Part shown: positions 47,388-56,050 of the stretch, piece after piece
Layout: the number at the start of each line of letters is the position of its first letter
How positions within the stretch are numbered: position 1 is the stretch's first letter
Origin: Polaribacter sp. Z022
GTDB lineage: Bacteria; Bacteroidota; Bacteroidia; Flavobacteriales; Flavobacteriaceae
Direction of reading: 5' to 3'
DNA: 64,000 nt
Assembly: GCF_023555495.1 (NCBI RefSeq)
Contig: NZ_JALCZO010000003.1
Location: forward strand, 1-64,000
Notes under the pieces: generated by a model
Database searches by the model: none
What the model saw: only the letters and a program-made list of their open reading frames with translations
What the model was told of the DNA's origin: nothing
Translations under genes and position numbers: made by a program

Positions 47388-48480
47388 AATTACGATTTAA
47401 AAAATGAATAATTTTATTTAAAGAAGCATCATTAGAGTTTTCTTCTAACAATTTGTATTCTTTTTTATTTATTGAAACTAAAATTTCTAATGCTATAACT
47501 TTTACCTCAAAACTTTCTTCATTAATATGTTTTAAAATAAAGGTAGAATCTTCTTTAGTTGCTATTTCTTTTAAGAAATTCCAAAAAACGATTTTCTCTT
47601 TTTTAGTTAAATTCTCATAGTTTTTAATTAAAATACTTTTTGCTTCAATAAACTCAAATTTACTTAGTAATTCTATTGCCTTTATTCTAATAATTTCGTT
47701 TTCATGATTTAAAAGAAGCAGTAATTCGTCTTTAGTTTCAATTCTATTAAAAAGAGAAACAATATTTAAAGAAAAAAGTATTACATAATCATTATTAGAT
47801 TTTAACCAATTAGAAATATCTGGCATTTCTTGATCATCAAACTTTTTAAGCTGACCTAGTAATTGTATTTGATCCCATTCAGAAAGAGGTCTTGTTAAAT
47901 TATCTAAAAATTTTAATCCTTTAAAACCTAAAACCCCAATAAAATATAGGTGAGCTTCTCTTCTTACTTCTTCTCTTGGGTGGTTAATAAATTTAGAAAC
48001 AGAGTTTTGAATTCCTTTTACCCTAAACAACCTTAAATCTCTTAATCCTAAAGCAATAGAGTTCCATTTTTTGCTATTTAGTTTAATTCTATCGTATTTA
48101 TGAAGACCTAATTTTTCATATAAATCTCCCATATTTATGATTAAACCACCAGAAACTTCTTGCCTTAGTTTTAAAAAAATAGAAGTTATTATTTTTCTTT
48201 TTCTTCTATTTAATAAATCAGATTTTAGTTTGTTTCTTTTTTTATCATCTTTTAACTCTAAACCTTCATTTACAGCATATAAATATTCTATTAAAACTTG
48301 TTCGGTTTTCTTCTCGTAAATAGCATACTTTCTTGCATCAATTCTAATTTTATTTCTAAGGATAATTAGAAAAACAATTAAAATTAAAATAAATACAGAT
48401 AAACCAAATACTATATTCCAAATAATAGTTTCAGTTATGTAATTGTCTATAGATATAAAGTAAAAACATTTTAGAAACAT
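47377..48480 (-). CDS. Membrane-anchored HEAT-repeat protein
   Basis: A 367-residue protein with one N-terminal transmembrane helix (about 18-44), a basic coiled segment, and a C-terminal two-thirds of HEAT-like repeats (from about 165; HPREEVRREAHLYFIGVLG, NHENEIIRIKAIELLSKFE, ESFEVKVIALEILVSI). HEAT repeats make protein-binding solenoids. Placed between a receiver protein and a GT2 synthase and overlapping the latter, it is likely the cytoplasmic link that passes the signal to the synthase. This function is inferred only. Confidence 0.8.
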   Translation of the reverse strand: MFLKCFYFISIDNYITETIIWNIVFGLSVFILILIVFLIILRNKIRIDARKYAIYEKKTEQVLIEYLYAVNEGLELKDDKKRNKLKSDLLNRRKRKIITSIFLKLRQEVSGGLIINMGDLYEKLGLHKYDRIKLNSKKWNSIALGLRDLRLFRVKGIQNSVSKFINHPREEVRREAHLYFIGVLGFKGLKFLDNLTRPLSEWDQIQLLGQLKKFDDQEMPDISNWLKSNNDYVILFSLNIVSLFNRIETKDELLLLLNHENEIIRIKAIELLSKFEFIEAKSILIKNYENLTKKEKIVFWNFLKEIATKEDSTFILKHINEESFEVKVIALEILVSINKKEYKLLEENSNDASLNKIIHFLNRNYGY

Positions 48481-48491
48481 ATTACATCTTT

Positions 48492-48860
48492 TTAAAGTAA
48501 CATTTTCTTTACTCTAAAAACCAATTCGTTTGGTATAAGAGGTTTGCTCATAAAATCATTTGCGCCTAAACTAAATGCTTTTAAAACTGTTTCTTCTTGT
48601 CCTGATGAGGAAAAAACTAAAATTGGAGTGTTTCTTTTTAGTTCGTTTCTAACGTAACTTATTATTTCTAAACCGCTAAAATAATCCATCATAATATCTG
48701 TTAATATTACATTTGGATCATGTTTTTCAATTAACGTTTTAGCTTCTTTTCCATCTGTAGCAAAAAACAATGTATAACCTTCTTTTTTTAAACTTAATTT
48801 TAAAAGAAGATTTAAAACGGAATTGTCTTCTGCAATTACAATTTTTATTTCTTTTGACAT
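48492..48860 (-). CDS. Stand-alone CheY-like response regulator
   Basis: A 122-residue receiver domain with no output domain. I choose ATG 48860; the longer frame begins at a GTG seven codons upstream. The acidic pair E11-D12, phosphoacceptor D55 (ILTDIMMDY), Ser/Thr in LVFSSSG and Lys in FMSKPL are all present. It is the first gene of the operon containing the HEAT protein, GT2 synthase, LtaS-like enzyme and YaiO barrel, 11 nt before the HEAT gene. It probably controls the module by protein contact. Confidence 0.9.
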   Translation of the reverse strand: MSKEIKIVIAEDNSVLNLLLKLSLKKEGYTLFFATDGKEAKTLIEKHDPNVILTDIMMDYFSGLEIISYVRNELKRNTPILVFSSSGQEETVLKAFSLGANDFMSKPLIPNELVFRVKKMLL

Positions 48861-48982
48861 ATTCTGGAGGACAATTAACACTAAAAATACAAACTATTTT
48901 ACTAAAATAATAGTGTAAAATATATCTTTTGTACTTTTAACAAATCAACATTTAAATATATCTTCTAAGTTAAGCTAAAAAT

Positions 48983-49360
48983 ATGGATTTTAAAAGGTTT
49001 TTAGAAAGTAAAATATTAGATTTATCGTCGATAAAAAGTTTTTTTTCTGATGATAAAGAACTTCTTATAGAACTAATTGCTGTTTTTATAAACGACACAA
49101 AACCAAAGGTTAAAGTTTTAGAAAATAACATAACAAATTTAAATTTTACTGAAGTAAGAGAAATATCCCACTTTTTTAAATCTTCATTTGGTTTAATGGG
49201 TATTAATTGTGTAGATGATTTAACTATTTTAGAAGATTTAGCAATAAAAAAAGAAAACCCCAAACTTATAACTAGTAAGTTAAAGTCTGTGGTTTCTTTA
49301 TGCAATAAATGTATTGTAGATTATGAATCTATATTAAAAAACTTAGAGAATCATACTTAA
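48983..49360 (+). CDS. Hpt-domain phosphotransfer protein
   Basis: A 125-residue four-helix Hpt protein. The phosphoacceptor motif is ISHFFKSSFGLMG with H63 (compare HxLKGSS). It is divergent from the stand-alone receiver gene with a gap of 122 nt, so together they look like a phosphorelay pair. No histidine kinase gene is adjacent, so an orphan hybrid kinase elsewhere must supply phosphate. Its stop abuts the convergent AIM24 gene. Confidence 0.85.
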   Translation: MDFKRFLESKILDLSSIKSFFSDDKELLIELIAVFINDTKPKVKVLENNITNLNFTEVREISHFFKSSFGLMGINCVDDLTILEDLAIKKENPKLITSKLKSVVSLCNKCIVDYESILKNLENHT

Positions 49361-50197
49361 TTAAAATCTATTATCTCCATCTAATAAATCTCCTATTCCG
49401 CCTAAAATACTTCCTTCTCCTTTAGTTCCATTTCCTGTTCTTGGAGCCATTGCCAAAACTCTACCTGCCAATCTACTAAATGGTAAAGATTGTACATAGA
49501 CAGTTCCAGGTCCTTTTAAAGTTGCAAAAAACAACCCTTCTCCTCCAAAAACTGTGTTCTTTATTCCTCCAACAAATTCAATATCATAGTCTACAGTTTG
49601 TGTAAAACCAACAATACAACCAGTATCTACTTTTAAAACTTCTCCTGGTTTTAATTCTTTTTTAGCCATAGTTCCTCCAGCATGAATAAAACCTAGACCA
49701 TCTCCTTCCATTTTTTGCATGATAAAACCTTCTCCACCAAACAAACCTCTACCTAATTTTTTAGAGAATTCTATACCTATAGAAACTCCTTTTGCTGCAC
49801 ATAAAAAAGCATCTTTTTGGCAAATAAACTTGCCTCCAAATTCGGTTAAATCTATTGGTACAATTTTACCAGGATAAGGAGATGCAAAAGAAATTTGCTT
49901 TTTTCCTATTCCAACATTTGTAAAAACGGTCATAAATAAACTTTCTCCTGTTAAAATTCTTTTACCAGCAGAAAATATTTTACCTAAGATTCCTTTTTCT
50001 TGATTAGATCCATCTCCTAAAATTGTATTCATTTTAATTTGATCATCCATCATCATAAAAGTTCCAGCTTCTGCAACTACACCTTCTTCTGGATCTAATT
50101 CAATTTCTACAAATTGCATTTCTTCACCAAAAATTTTATAATCTATTTCGTGAGCATTTTGATTTGATGAGTTTTGAGGTATTCTATCTTGATACAT
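49361..50197 (-). CDS. AIM24/TIGR00266 family protein
   Basis: A 278-residue protein of the AIM24 family, a beta-rich fold of unknown biochemical role. Features are [27 protein letters not shown] (about 25-51), a glycine-rich [20 protein letters not shown] loop (about 148-167) and [15 protein letters not shown] near the C-terminus. A short N-terminal tail rich in Asn/Gln precedes the fold. No signal is present, so it is likely cytoplasmic. It is convergent with the Hpt gene with no gap. Confidence 0.88.
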   Translation of the reverse strand: MYQDRIPQNSSNQNAHEIDYKIFGEEMQFVEIELDPEEGVVAEAGTFMMMDDQIKMNTILGDGSNQEKGILGKIFSAGKRILTGESLFMTVFTNVGIGKKQISFASPYPGKIVPIDLTEFGGKFICQKDAFLCAAKGVSIGIEFSKKLGRGLFGGEGFIMQKMEGDGLGFIHAGGTMAKKELKPGEVLKVDTGCIVGFTQTVDYDIEFVGGIKNTVFGGEGLFFATLKGPGTVYVQSLPFSRLAGRVLAMAPRTGNGTKGEGSILGGIGDLLDGDNRF

Positions 50198-50461
50198 AAT
50201 TAATTTTTTAAGGTTTACATTATATAAGAAGTATTGATAACATTTTTGTTACATTAATTTATAATTATTTCTCAAATTTAAGATTTTTTAATTAATAACT
50301 TTTTTACATCATCATTATAAATTAGATGCGTAATAAATTTAAATTCAGGTTATTTTAACAGAAAAAGTTTACTAATAATATGGTTTTAAAAAACCTAAAA
50401 CCTATGATTATTATTTTAAAAACTTTAACAATAATTTTACTTTTAGTATAATTTTAAACAA

Positions 50462-50469
50462 TAAATTTG
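50462..50469 (+). promoter_or_regulatory. -7 box of the 48-residue protein gene
   Basis: TAAATTTG matches TAnnTTTG and lies 20 nt upstream of the ATG at 50490. I do not see a convincing TTG at -33. Confidence 0.35.
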
Positions 50470-50489
50470 TATAAAAATTAAAGAAAAAA

Positions 50490-50636
50490 ATGAAATATTT
50501 ATCTCCAGAAATTGAAGCTCTTTCTAAACAATTTGAAGTAACAAAATCTTTAGCACGTACAAATGTATCATGTGGTATTTTTCAAGATTGTGATTATAAT
50601 GAAGAAAGACCTCAACTGTATAAAAAGAAAGAATAA
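50490..50636 (+). CDS. Small hypothetical protein, 48 residues
   Basis: A short frame with an A-rich leader (AAAGAAAAAAATG) and a -7-like box upstream. The product begins MKYLSPEIEALSKQFEV and contains two cysteines five apart (CGIFQDC). It has a helical first half and a charged tail (YKKKE). I do not recognise a family. The stop is 1 nt from the convergent thioesterase gene, which leaves the whole space used and supports a real gene. Confidence 0.6.
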   Translation: MKYLSPEIEALSKQFEVTKSLARTNVSCGIFQDCDYNEERPQLYKKKE

Positions 50637-50637
50637 T

Positions 50638-51093
50638 TTATGGTTTCACTCTTAAACTCCAATGAAATTGGAATTTAGAAACTACTACTCCATCTTTATT
50701 TTTCCCTTCAGAAGTTAATACAATTACTTGTCCTTCTCCTGTTGCTATAGATTTTTTAATTGCATTTCTAATTTCATCACCCCCATTGCAAGTAAAAATA
50801 ATTTTACCTGTAGCTTTTTTATAAAACTCTGCTTCTTGTTTAGTTACTAACATAGAAACTTTTCTGTTAGAATCTTTAATTGCTTTCATTACCAAAACAC
50901 CTGTTGGCATTTCTGCTGCCATACCTTGAGCTGCCCAAAAAATACTTTTAAACGGATTTTGATTCATCCATCTGTGTTTTATAGAAACAACAACTTTATC
51001 ATTAGAAATAGAACGTACTCTAACACCTCCTATATAAGCTAATGGAAGATTTATAAAGTTAAAAAGGTTCACTTTACCTGGAGTAAATTTCAT
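50638..51093 (-). CDS. DUF4442 hotdog-fold thioesterase-like protein
   Basis: A 151-residue single-domain protein of the DUF4442/PaaI-like hotdog type. Characteristic are the HRWMNQNPFKSIFWAAQGMAAEM segment (about 41-63), which forms the central hotdog helix, and the strand SMLVTKQEAEFYKKATG. It probably acts on a CoA or ACP thioester, substrate unknown. No signal or membrane segment is present. Confidence 0.85.
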   Translation of the reverse strand: MKFTPGKVNLFNFINLPLAYIGGVRVRSISNDKVVVSIKHRWMNQNPFKSIFWAAQGMAAEMPTGVLVMKAIKDSNRKVSMLVTKQEAEFYKKATGKIIFTCNGGDEIRNAIKKSIATGEGQVIVLTSEGKNKDGVVVSKFQFHWSLRVKP

Positions 51094-51254
51094 TTAGAAT
51101 CAATTTTAAAATTTTAACATAATTTCTTTCGTTGACAAGATAACTAAAATAAACGAATCAAAAACATCAATGTTTACAATACATACAAAGCTTTTTAATC
51201 AAAAAATCTACTCATTTAAATTTGTTAAAAAAATGTTAATTATAGTACTATGTA

Positions 51255-51286
51255 TTGCATAATACCTTTTTTAAGATATATATTTG
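51255..51286 (+). promoter_or_regulatory. Promoter of the DUF4870/PadR/PspC operon
   Basis: TTG at 51255-51257 and TATATTTG at 51279-51286 (spacing 21) resemble the Bacteroidota promoter. A TTG start at 51284 would lie inside the -7 box, which is why I start the gene at ATG 51317. Confidence 0.5.
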
Positions 51287-51316
51287 CATAAGAAAGTATT
51301 ATATATTTCAGAAATC

Positions 51317-51751
51317 ATGAAACAAAATAACGAAAACACCAATGCCTTTTTAATACATATTTCTGCATTTGCAGGATTTATGTTTCCATTTGGAAATATA
51401 ATTACACCATTAATTGCGTGGCAAACTTTAAAAGATAGAAGCGTATTTTTAGATGAACAAGGTAAAGAAGCTGTAAATTTTAACATCAGTTATTCTTTAT
51501 ACATATTTATTTTAACAATGTCTTTTGTTCCTGTTTTTATTGGTTCTGTATTTAGAAACTTAGACAATTTTAATAGTTTTAATCACATTAATATAGATTT
51601 TGACTCTAATAATATTTTTGGATTTATTGGCTTAGCTTCTTTAGCAGGAATTGTTGGCTTAATAAAAGTTGCATTGATAATAATTGCATCATTAAAAGCA
51701 AAAGAAGGAGAAAATTATAAGTATCCTTTTACAATAAAATTTATTAAATAA
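51317..51751 (+). CDS. DUF4870 membrane protein
   Basis: A 144-residue inner-membrane protein of DUF4870 with three to four helices. Typical are the N-terminal LIHISAFAGFMFPFGNIITPLIAW and the DEQGKEAVNFNISYSLY segment. DUF4870 proteins often accompany PspC or GIN-domain genes in Bacteroidota; their role is unknown. It lies 19 nt upstream of the PadR gene and opens the envelope-stress-like operon. Confidence 0.88.
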   Translation: MKQNNENTNAFLIHISAFAGFMFPFGNIITPLIAWQTLKDRSVFLDEQGKEAVNFNISYSLYIFILTMSFVPVFIGSVFRNLDNFNSFNHINIDFDSNNIFGFIGLASLAGIVGLIKVALIIIASLKAKEGENYKYPFTIKFIK

Positions 51752-51770
51752 TCATTTAAAACCACAATAA

Positions 51771-52115
51771 ATGAAGATAGAAAACACAAAAGCACAAATG
51801 CGAAAAGGTGTTTTAGAATATTGCATTTTATCTATTTTAAAAAATGGAGATGCTTATACTTCTGAAATTCTTAGTACGTTAAAAAGTGCAGAAATGATTG
51901 TGGTTGAAGGAACCATATATCCGTTATTAACACGTTTAAAAAACGCAGGCTTACTAACTTATAGATGGGAAGAATCAACCTCTGGACCACCAAGAAAGTA
52001 TTACGTTTTAACAGAAAACGGAGGCATGTTTTTAAAAGAATTAGATAAAACATGGAGCAATTTAGTAAACGCAGTTAACCAAGTAATTAGCACAAAATCA
52101 ACGAAAAATGAATAA
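51771..52115 (+). CDS. PadR-family transcriptional regulator
   Basis: A 114-residue winged-helix regulator. The start is MRKGVLEYCILSILKNGDAYTSEI, with the recognition wing VVEGTIYPLLTRLKNAGLLTYRW and the PPRKYYVLTENG motif typical of PadR. PadR proteins usually repress nearby genes, here probably its own operon, since it overlaps the PspC gene by 8 bp. The inducing signal may be envelope stress or a membrane-active compound. Confidence 0.94.
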   Translation: MKIENTKAQMRKGVLEYCILSILKNGDAYTSEILSTLKSAEMIVVEGTIYPLLTRLKNAGLLTYRWEESTSGPPRKYYVLTENGGMFLKELDKTWSNLVNAVNQVISTKSTKNE

Positions 52116-53787
52116 GACTATTAACATAAATTTAGGCGGATTTTTCTTCCACATAGATGAAGTTGCCTATCAGAAACTAAAACGATATCTAGAATCTATT
52201 TCTAGATCATTAAGCGATGATCCCCAAGGAAAAAATGAAATTATTGCAGATATAGAAGCTAGAATAAGTGAATTATTATCTGAAAAAATTACAGATGCTA
52301 GACAAGTTGTTAATGAAGGTGATATTGATGATATCATTAAAATAATGGGACAACCAGAAGATTATGCTGAAGCTGAAGAAACTTATAACGACTCTAGCTA
52401 TTCTTATAAAAGAAATAGTTCTTCTGGAAAAAAACTATTTAGAGATGGTGAAGATAAATTTTTAGGTGGTGTTGCATCTGGTGTTGCTCATTATTTTAAC
52501 GTAGATACTATTTGGATTCGTCTTGGATTATTAGCATTATTCTTTGGTGGTGGTTTTGGAATCATCTTATATATTATTCTTTGGATTTTACTGCCAGAAG
52601 CTAAAACTACTGCAGAAAAATTACAAATGGAGGGTGAGCCTGTAAACATAGATAATATCGAAAAAAAGATAAGAGAAGAGTTTACAAATGTTTCTGAAAA
52701 CGTTAAAGATTTAGCTAACCAAGCTTCAGATAAAATAAAAGATGGTGCCTCAGAAATTTCTCAAAAAATGAACCAAACTTTTTCGGGAAAGGCAAGAAAA
52801 AATAACGGACTACAAGATTTTATCAATACTATAGGCAAGATTATACTTGTGTTTTTTAAAGTAATTGGTAAATTTATTGGAGCAATACTAGTCTTTGTTG
52901 CTGCTGCTGTTATTTTATCACTAATCATTAGTGGGTTTTCTGTTGGAAGTTTAGAATGGTTAAATGTAGATGGAGAATTTTTACAATATCCACCATTTTT
53001 CTATGACGCTGTTTTACCTAAATGGGTATTAACGTTAGCATTGTTTTTATTAATTGGTATTCCTTTTTTAATTTTATTTGTTTTAGGATTAAGAATACTA
53101 TCTAGCAGTGTAAAACAATTTACAAAAGCTACATCTTTAACTTTATTAGGTATTTGGATTGTTGCTTTATTAACAATGATATTTACTGGTTTAGATTTTG
53201 GAACATCTCATGCAAACTATGGGCAATCTGTTAAAAAAACAACTTTAAATATTGCTAAAAATGACACTCTAACTATAAAAATGGTTAATGATGATGAAAT
53301 TTATTACAGACATAATTTAAGAAGAAGTTCTCATAAATATGAAGTTGAAGTAGATGGTGTTACAAAAGTATACTCTAATTATGTAAAAGTAGATGTAAAA
53401 AAGAGCAATTCTAATGAAGCTTACTTTATTCTTCAAAAAGAATCTAAAGGTAAAAGCAAAAATAGCGCCAATAAAAATGCCGAAAAAGTTGAATATAAAT
53501 TCGAAATTATAGACAATACAATTGTATTAGATGCTTACTATTTGTCTGAGTTTAAAAATATGTGGAAAGATGAAGAAGTAAATATTACATTTTACATACC
53601 AGAAGGTAACACTGTTTATTTTGACTATACAGTAAGAAACTTTTTATATAATGTAGATAATGATGAAGACATTTATGATAAAGATATGGTAAATCATCAT
53701 TTTAAAATGAATGCAGAAACATTAGAATGTACAGATTGTGAAGAAGAAACTGAAGAGGAAAATATTATTGAACAAGAAAGTATTTAA
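52108..53787 (+). CDS. PspC-domain multipass membrane protein
   Basis: A 559-residue protein. The N-terminal cytoplasmic region (1-95; INLGGFFFHIDEVAYQKLKRYL) resembles the HAAS-type regulator domain that accompanies PadR. A PspC domain follows (about 108-168; FLGGVASGVAHYFNVDTIWIR). Three more helices occupy 240-360, and a hydrophilic C-terminal beta region (about 375-559) ends in an acidic tail. PspC proteins sense inner-membrane stress. The PadR/HAAS combination suggests that this protein modulates PadR. Confidence 0.88.
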   Translation: MNKTININLGGFFFHIDEVAYQKLKRYLESISRSLSDDPQGKNEIIADIEARISELLSEKITDARQVVNEGDIDDIIKIMGQPEDYAEAEETYNDSSYSYKRNSSSGKKLFRDGEDKFLGGVASGVAHYFNVDTIWIRLGLLALFFGGGFGIILYIILWILLPEAKTTAEKLQMEGEPVNIDNIEKKIREEFTNVSENVKDLANQASDKIKDGASEISQKMNQTFSGKARKNNGLQDFINTIGKIILVFFKVIGKFIGAILVFVAAAVILSLIISGFSVGSLEWLNVDGEFLQYPPFFYDAVLPKWVLTLALFLLIGIPFLILFVLGLRILSSSVKQFTKATSLTLLGIWIVALLTMIFTGLDFGTSHANYGQSVKKTTLNIAKNDTLTIKMVNDDEIYYRHNLRRSSHKYEVEVDGVTKVYSNYVKVDVKKSNSNEAYFILQKESKGKSKNSANKNAEKVEYKFEIIDNTIVLDAYYLSEFKNMWKDEEVNITFYIPEGNTVYFDYTVRNFLYNVDNDEDIYDKDMVNHHFKMNAETLECTDCEEETEEENIIEQESI

Positions 53788-53882
53788 TACAACTCAACTA
53801 TAAAAAACAACAATTGAGTAACCAACTTTTGATTTTAAGCGTCTATTAATAGACTTTTACAATCTAATTAAAAACTAAACTT

Positions 53883-54608
53883 ATGAAAAATTCAATATCA
53901 AAAATTATAACAGTACTATTTATAGCAACTATTTTTACTTCTTGTAGTGTAGATGTTTTTAATAGAGTTAATGGTAATAAAAATGTAATTACAGAAACTA
54001 GAAAGACTTCTAGCAAGTTTACAGGAATTAAAGTAAGCACTGGTATAGACTTATATATTACACAAGGTTCTAAAAACAAAATTACTGTAGAAGCTGATGA
54101 AAATTTACATGATATTATTATTACAGAAGTTGAAGATGGTATTTTAAAAGTGTATTCAGAAAAAAGTATTTGGAGAGCAAAAGCTAGAAAAGTACATGTT
54201 ACAGTTAAAAATTTAACTTCAGTTAGAGCTACAAGTGGAAGCGATGTTTACGGAAAAGGAGTTATTAATACTGATGAAATTTCTATTGCAGCTACTAGTG
54301 GTGCAGATATAAAAATAACTGTAGATGCTACTAGTGTAGAAACAAGCTCTACAAGTGGATCTGATATTAGAATTTCGGGTAGTTCAATTAACCATGCTAC
54401 TAGTGCAACTAGTGGAGCATCTATAGATGCATACGAATTAGAAAGTAAAAATGTAATTGCTAAAGCTACTAGTGGAGCAGATATTAATGTTTTTGCTTCA
54501 GAAAAATTAGAAGCAAAAGCTACTAGTGGTGGAGATATTGATTTTAAAGGAAATCCAAAATCAGTAAATAAAAAATCTTCATCTGGAGGAAGCGTTTCTA
54601 GAAAATAA
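53883..54608 (+). CDS. DUF2807 (GIN domain) lipoprotein with repeated SG-A-D motifs
   Basis: A 241-residue lipoprotein (signal KIITVLFIATIFTSC). The GIN domain is a right-handed beta-helix, seen here as short repeats ATSGSDV, ATSGADI, STSGSDI, ATSGASI, ATSGADI and ATSGGDI between residues about 118 and 215. The underlying DNA has recurring GCTACTAGTGG units. Probably located in the periplasm or at the outer membrane. It lies 95 nt after the PspC gene, consistent with the same regulon. Confidence 0.9.
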   Translation: MKNSISKIITVLFIATIFTSCSVDVFNRVNGNKNVITETRKTSSKFTGIKVSTGIDLYITQGSKNKITVEADENLHDIIITEVEDGILKVYSEKSIWRAKARKVHVTVKNLTSVRATSGSDVYGKGVINTDEISIAATSGADIKITVDATSVETSSTSGSDIRISGSSINHATSATSGASIDAYELESKNVIAKATSGADINVFASEKLEAKATSGGDIDFKGNPKSVNKKSSSGGSVSRK

Positions 54609-54685
54609 CCAATTATCAATCAACCAAAATTAGTTTTCTTGTGGTTGTTAAGTACAACCACAAGATTTTAAAAAACCAACCAACA

Positions 54686-55210
54686 ATGAATAATTTTCTA
54701 GAACCTTTTAAAAATTCTATCCTTATAAAAGTGCTCATTTTTATTGCAATGTTGTTTTACAATTTTGTTTTAAATGCTCAAGTTGATAAAAGTTCTGACT
54801 TATTTAAAACACTAAAATCTAAAGATAGCATCATTTTTAAACGTACTTTTAACTTATGTGAAGTTGAAAAGCTAGAACCAATTATTGCTGATAATTTTGA
54901 ATTTTATCATGATTTAGGAGGAATTCAGAATAGAGAAGAATTTATAAATTCAATTAAAAACGGACTTTGTTCTAAACCTGGTAATAATAAAAGAAAATTA
55001 GTTACAGGTACTTTAGAAGTACATCAATTAAACAAAAATGGTATTCTATATGGAGCCATACAAAAAGGAAAACATACCTTTTTACAAAAACAAAATTCAG
55101 AATTTAAAACTGTAGGAATAGCAGATTTTACCCACGTTTGGATTCTAGAAAACGAAAAATGGAAATTAAAAAGGGTTTTGAGTTACAACCACAAACCTTT
55201 ATCTGAATAA
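54686..55210 (+). CDS. NTF2-like (DUF4440/SnoaL) exported protein
   Basis: A 174-residue protein from ATG 54686; an upstream TTG/GTG-type extension is rejected because the ATG gives a proper N-terminal signal (FIAMLFYNFVLNAQ). The remainder is a cone-shaped NTF2-like fold: FNLCEVEKLEPIIADNFEFYHDLGG, GIADFTHVWILENEKWKLKRVLSYNH. The ligand is unknown. It lies 77 nt downstream of the GIN lipoprotein, perhaps the same operon. Confidence 0.82.
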   Translation: MNNFLEPFKNSILIKVLIFIAMLFYNFVLNAQVDKSSDLFKTLKSKDSIIFKRTFNLCEVEKLEPIIADNFEFYHDLGGIQNREEFINSIKNGLCSKPGNNKRKLVTGTLEVHQLNKNGILYGAIQKGKHTFLQKQNSEFKTVGIADFTHVWILENEKWKLKRVLSYNHKPLSE

Positions 55211-55275
55211 AATTTTATTAGAATAGCTAACTCTAATATAATAGTTACTAATACTTGGTTTTATTAGTTTACTTG

Positions 55276-55308
55276 GTAAGTCGTCGTTTTGTAAAAAACG
55301 ACGCTTAC
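55276..55308 (+). terminator. Long hairpin, probable terminator of the GIN/NTF2 operon
   Basis: GTAAGTCGTCGTTTT pairs with AAAACGACGCTTAC apart from one bulged T; the loop is GTAA. The downstream sequence is only moderately T-rich. Its CG content is high for this DNA and it lies at the start of a compositionally odd segment. Confidence 0.5.
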
Positions 55309-55421
55309 TTTATTTGTTTAGTTTGTATTTTAAGCTTAAAAAAAAATAACTTAATTAACTACTGATATAAGTTATTTAAACAAACGTATATCTGTGTAAA
55401 TAATCACTTATTAAAAAAAAA

Positions 55422-55985
55422 ATGGAACGATTAACAAAATTCATTGAAAAGAATATTTCAGGAAAAAAAGTTTTAGGCCTTTTTATCTTGACCAATATAG
55501 TATACACTTTTATGCTAACTGTTACAATCCCCAAAACAATGGGATTCTCTAATGGGATGAAATTATTGGATATGATGCCAACAGGATATAGTTTTAATTA
55601 TGTAAGTGATTTATTCAATTCACTTGGAGAAAATGGACGTTTGACATATCTAACCAATCAAATACCTGTTGATATGATTTACCCATTACTGTTTGGACTT
55701 TCTTACTGTTTGCTTTTGGGATATTTCTTGAAAAAATTGAACAAATTAAATTCCCCATATAATTATCTCTGTCTTATACCTATAATTGCAGGAATTGCAG
55801 ATTATTTAGAAAATATCGGAATTATTACAATGCTTAAAAACTATCCAAAATTGAAAGAGACTACAGTGTATACAACTAATATATTTTCAGTTATAAAAAG
55901 TATTTCAACAAGTATATTTTTTATTACACTAATAGTAGTTGGAATAAAAGTTATTAAACAGAAAAAAAGAGCTAACACTTTATAA
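55422..55985 (+). CDS. Hypothetical four- to five-helix membrane protein, possibly acquired
   Basis: A 187-residue membrane protein with helices near 18-36, 82-105, 115-135 and 155-178. It contains a GIADYLENIGIITML motif in the third helix region. I do not recognise a named family. Codon use (CTT, TTG, CTG and TCC more frequent, fewer TTA) differs from its neighbours, and it stands alone between two hairpins, which suggests recent transfer. Promoter elements are not clear; an AAAAAAAAATGG leader precedes the ATG. Confidence 0.72.
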   Translation: MERLTKFIEKNISGKKVLGLFILTNIVYTFMLTVTIPKTMGFSNGMKLLDMMPTGYSFNYVSDLFNSLGENGRLTYLTNQIPVDMIYPLLFGLSYCLLLGYFLKKLNKLNSPYNYLCLIPIIAGIADYLENIGIITMLKNYPKLKETTVYTTNIFSVIKSISTSIFFITLIVVGIKVIKQKKRANTL

Positions 55986-56050
55986 TAATTATTAATTTTT
56001 TCTCGACTTCTTACAAAACCGTTATCGAATCAAAAAAATATATCAAAAAA

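Noticed and set aside
51284..51316. TTG start giving 11 more residues to the DUF4870 protein
   Set aside because: The TTG lies within the TATATTTG -7 box, so it would not be transcribed.
55276..56030. attC-like integron cassette sites around the isolated membrane-protein gene
   Set aside because: The hairpin and CGTTA-like edges are suggestive, but no full attC core pair and no integrase are visible.
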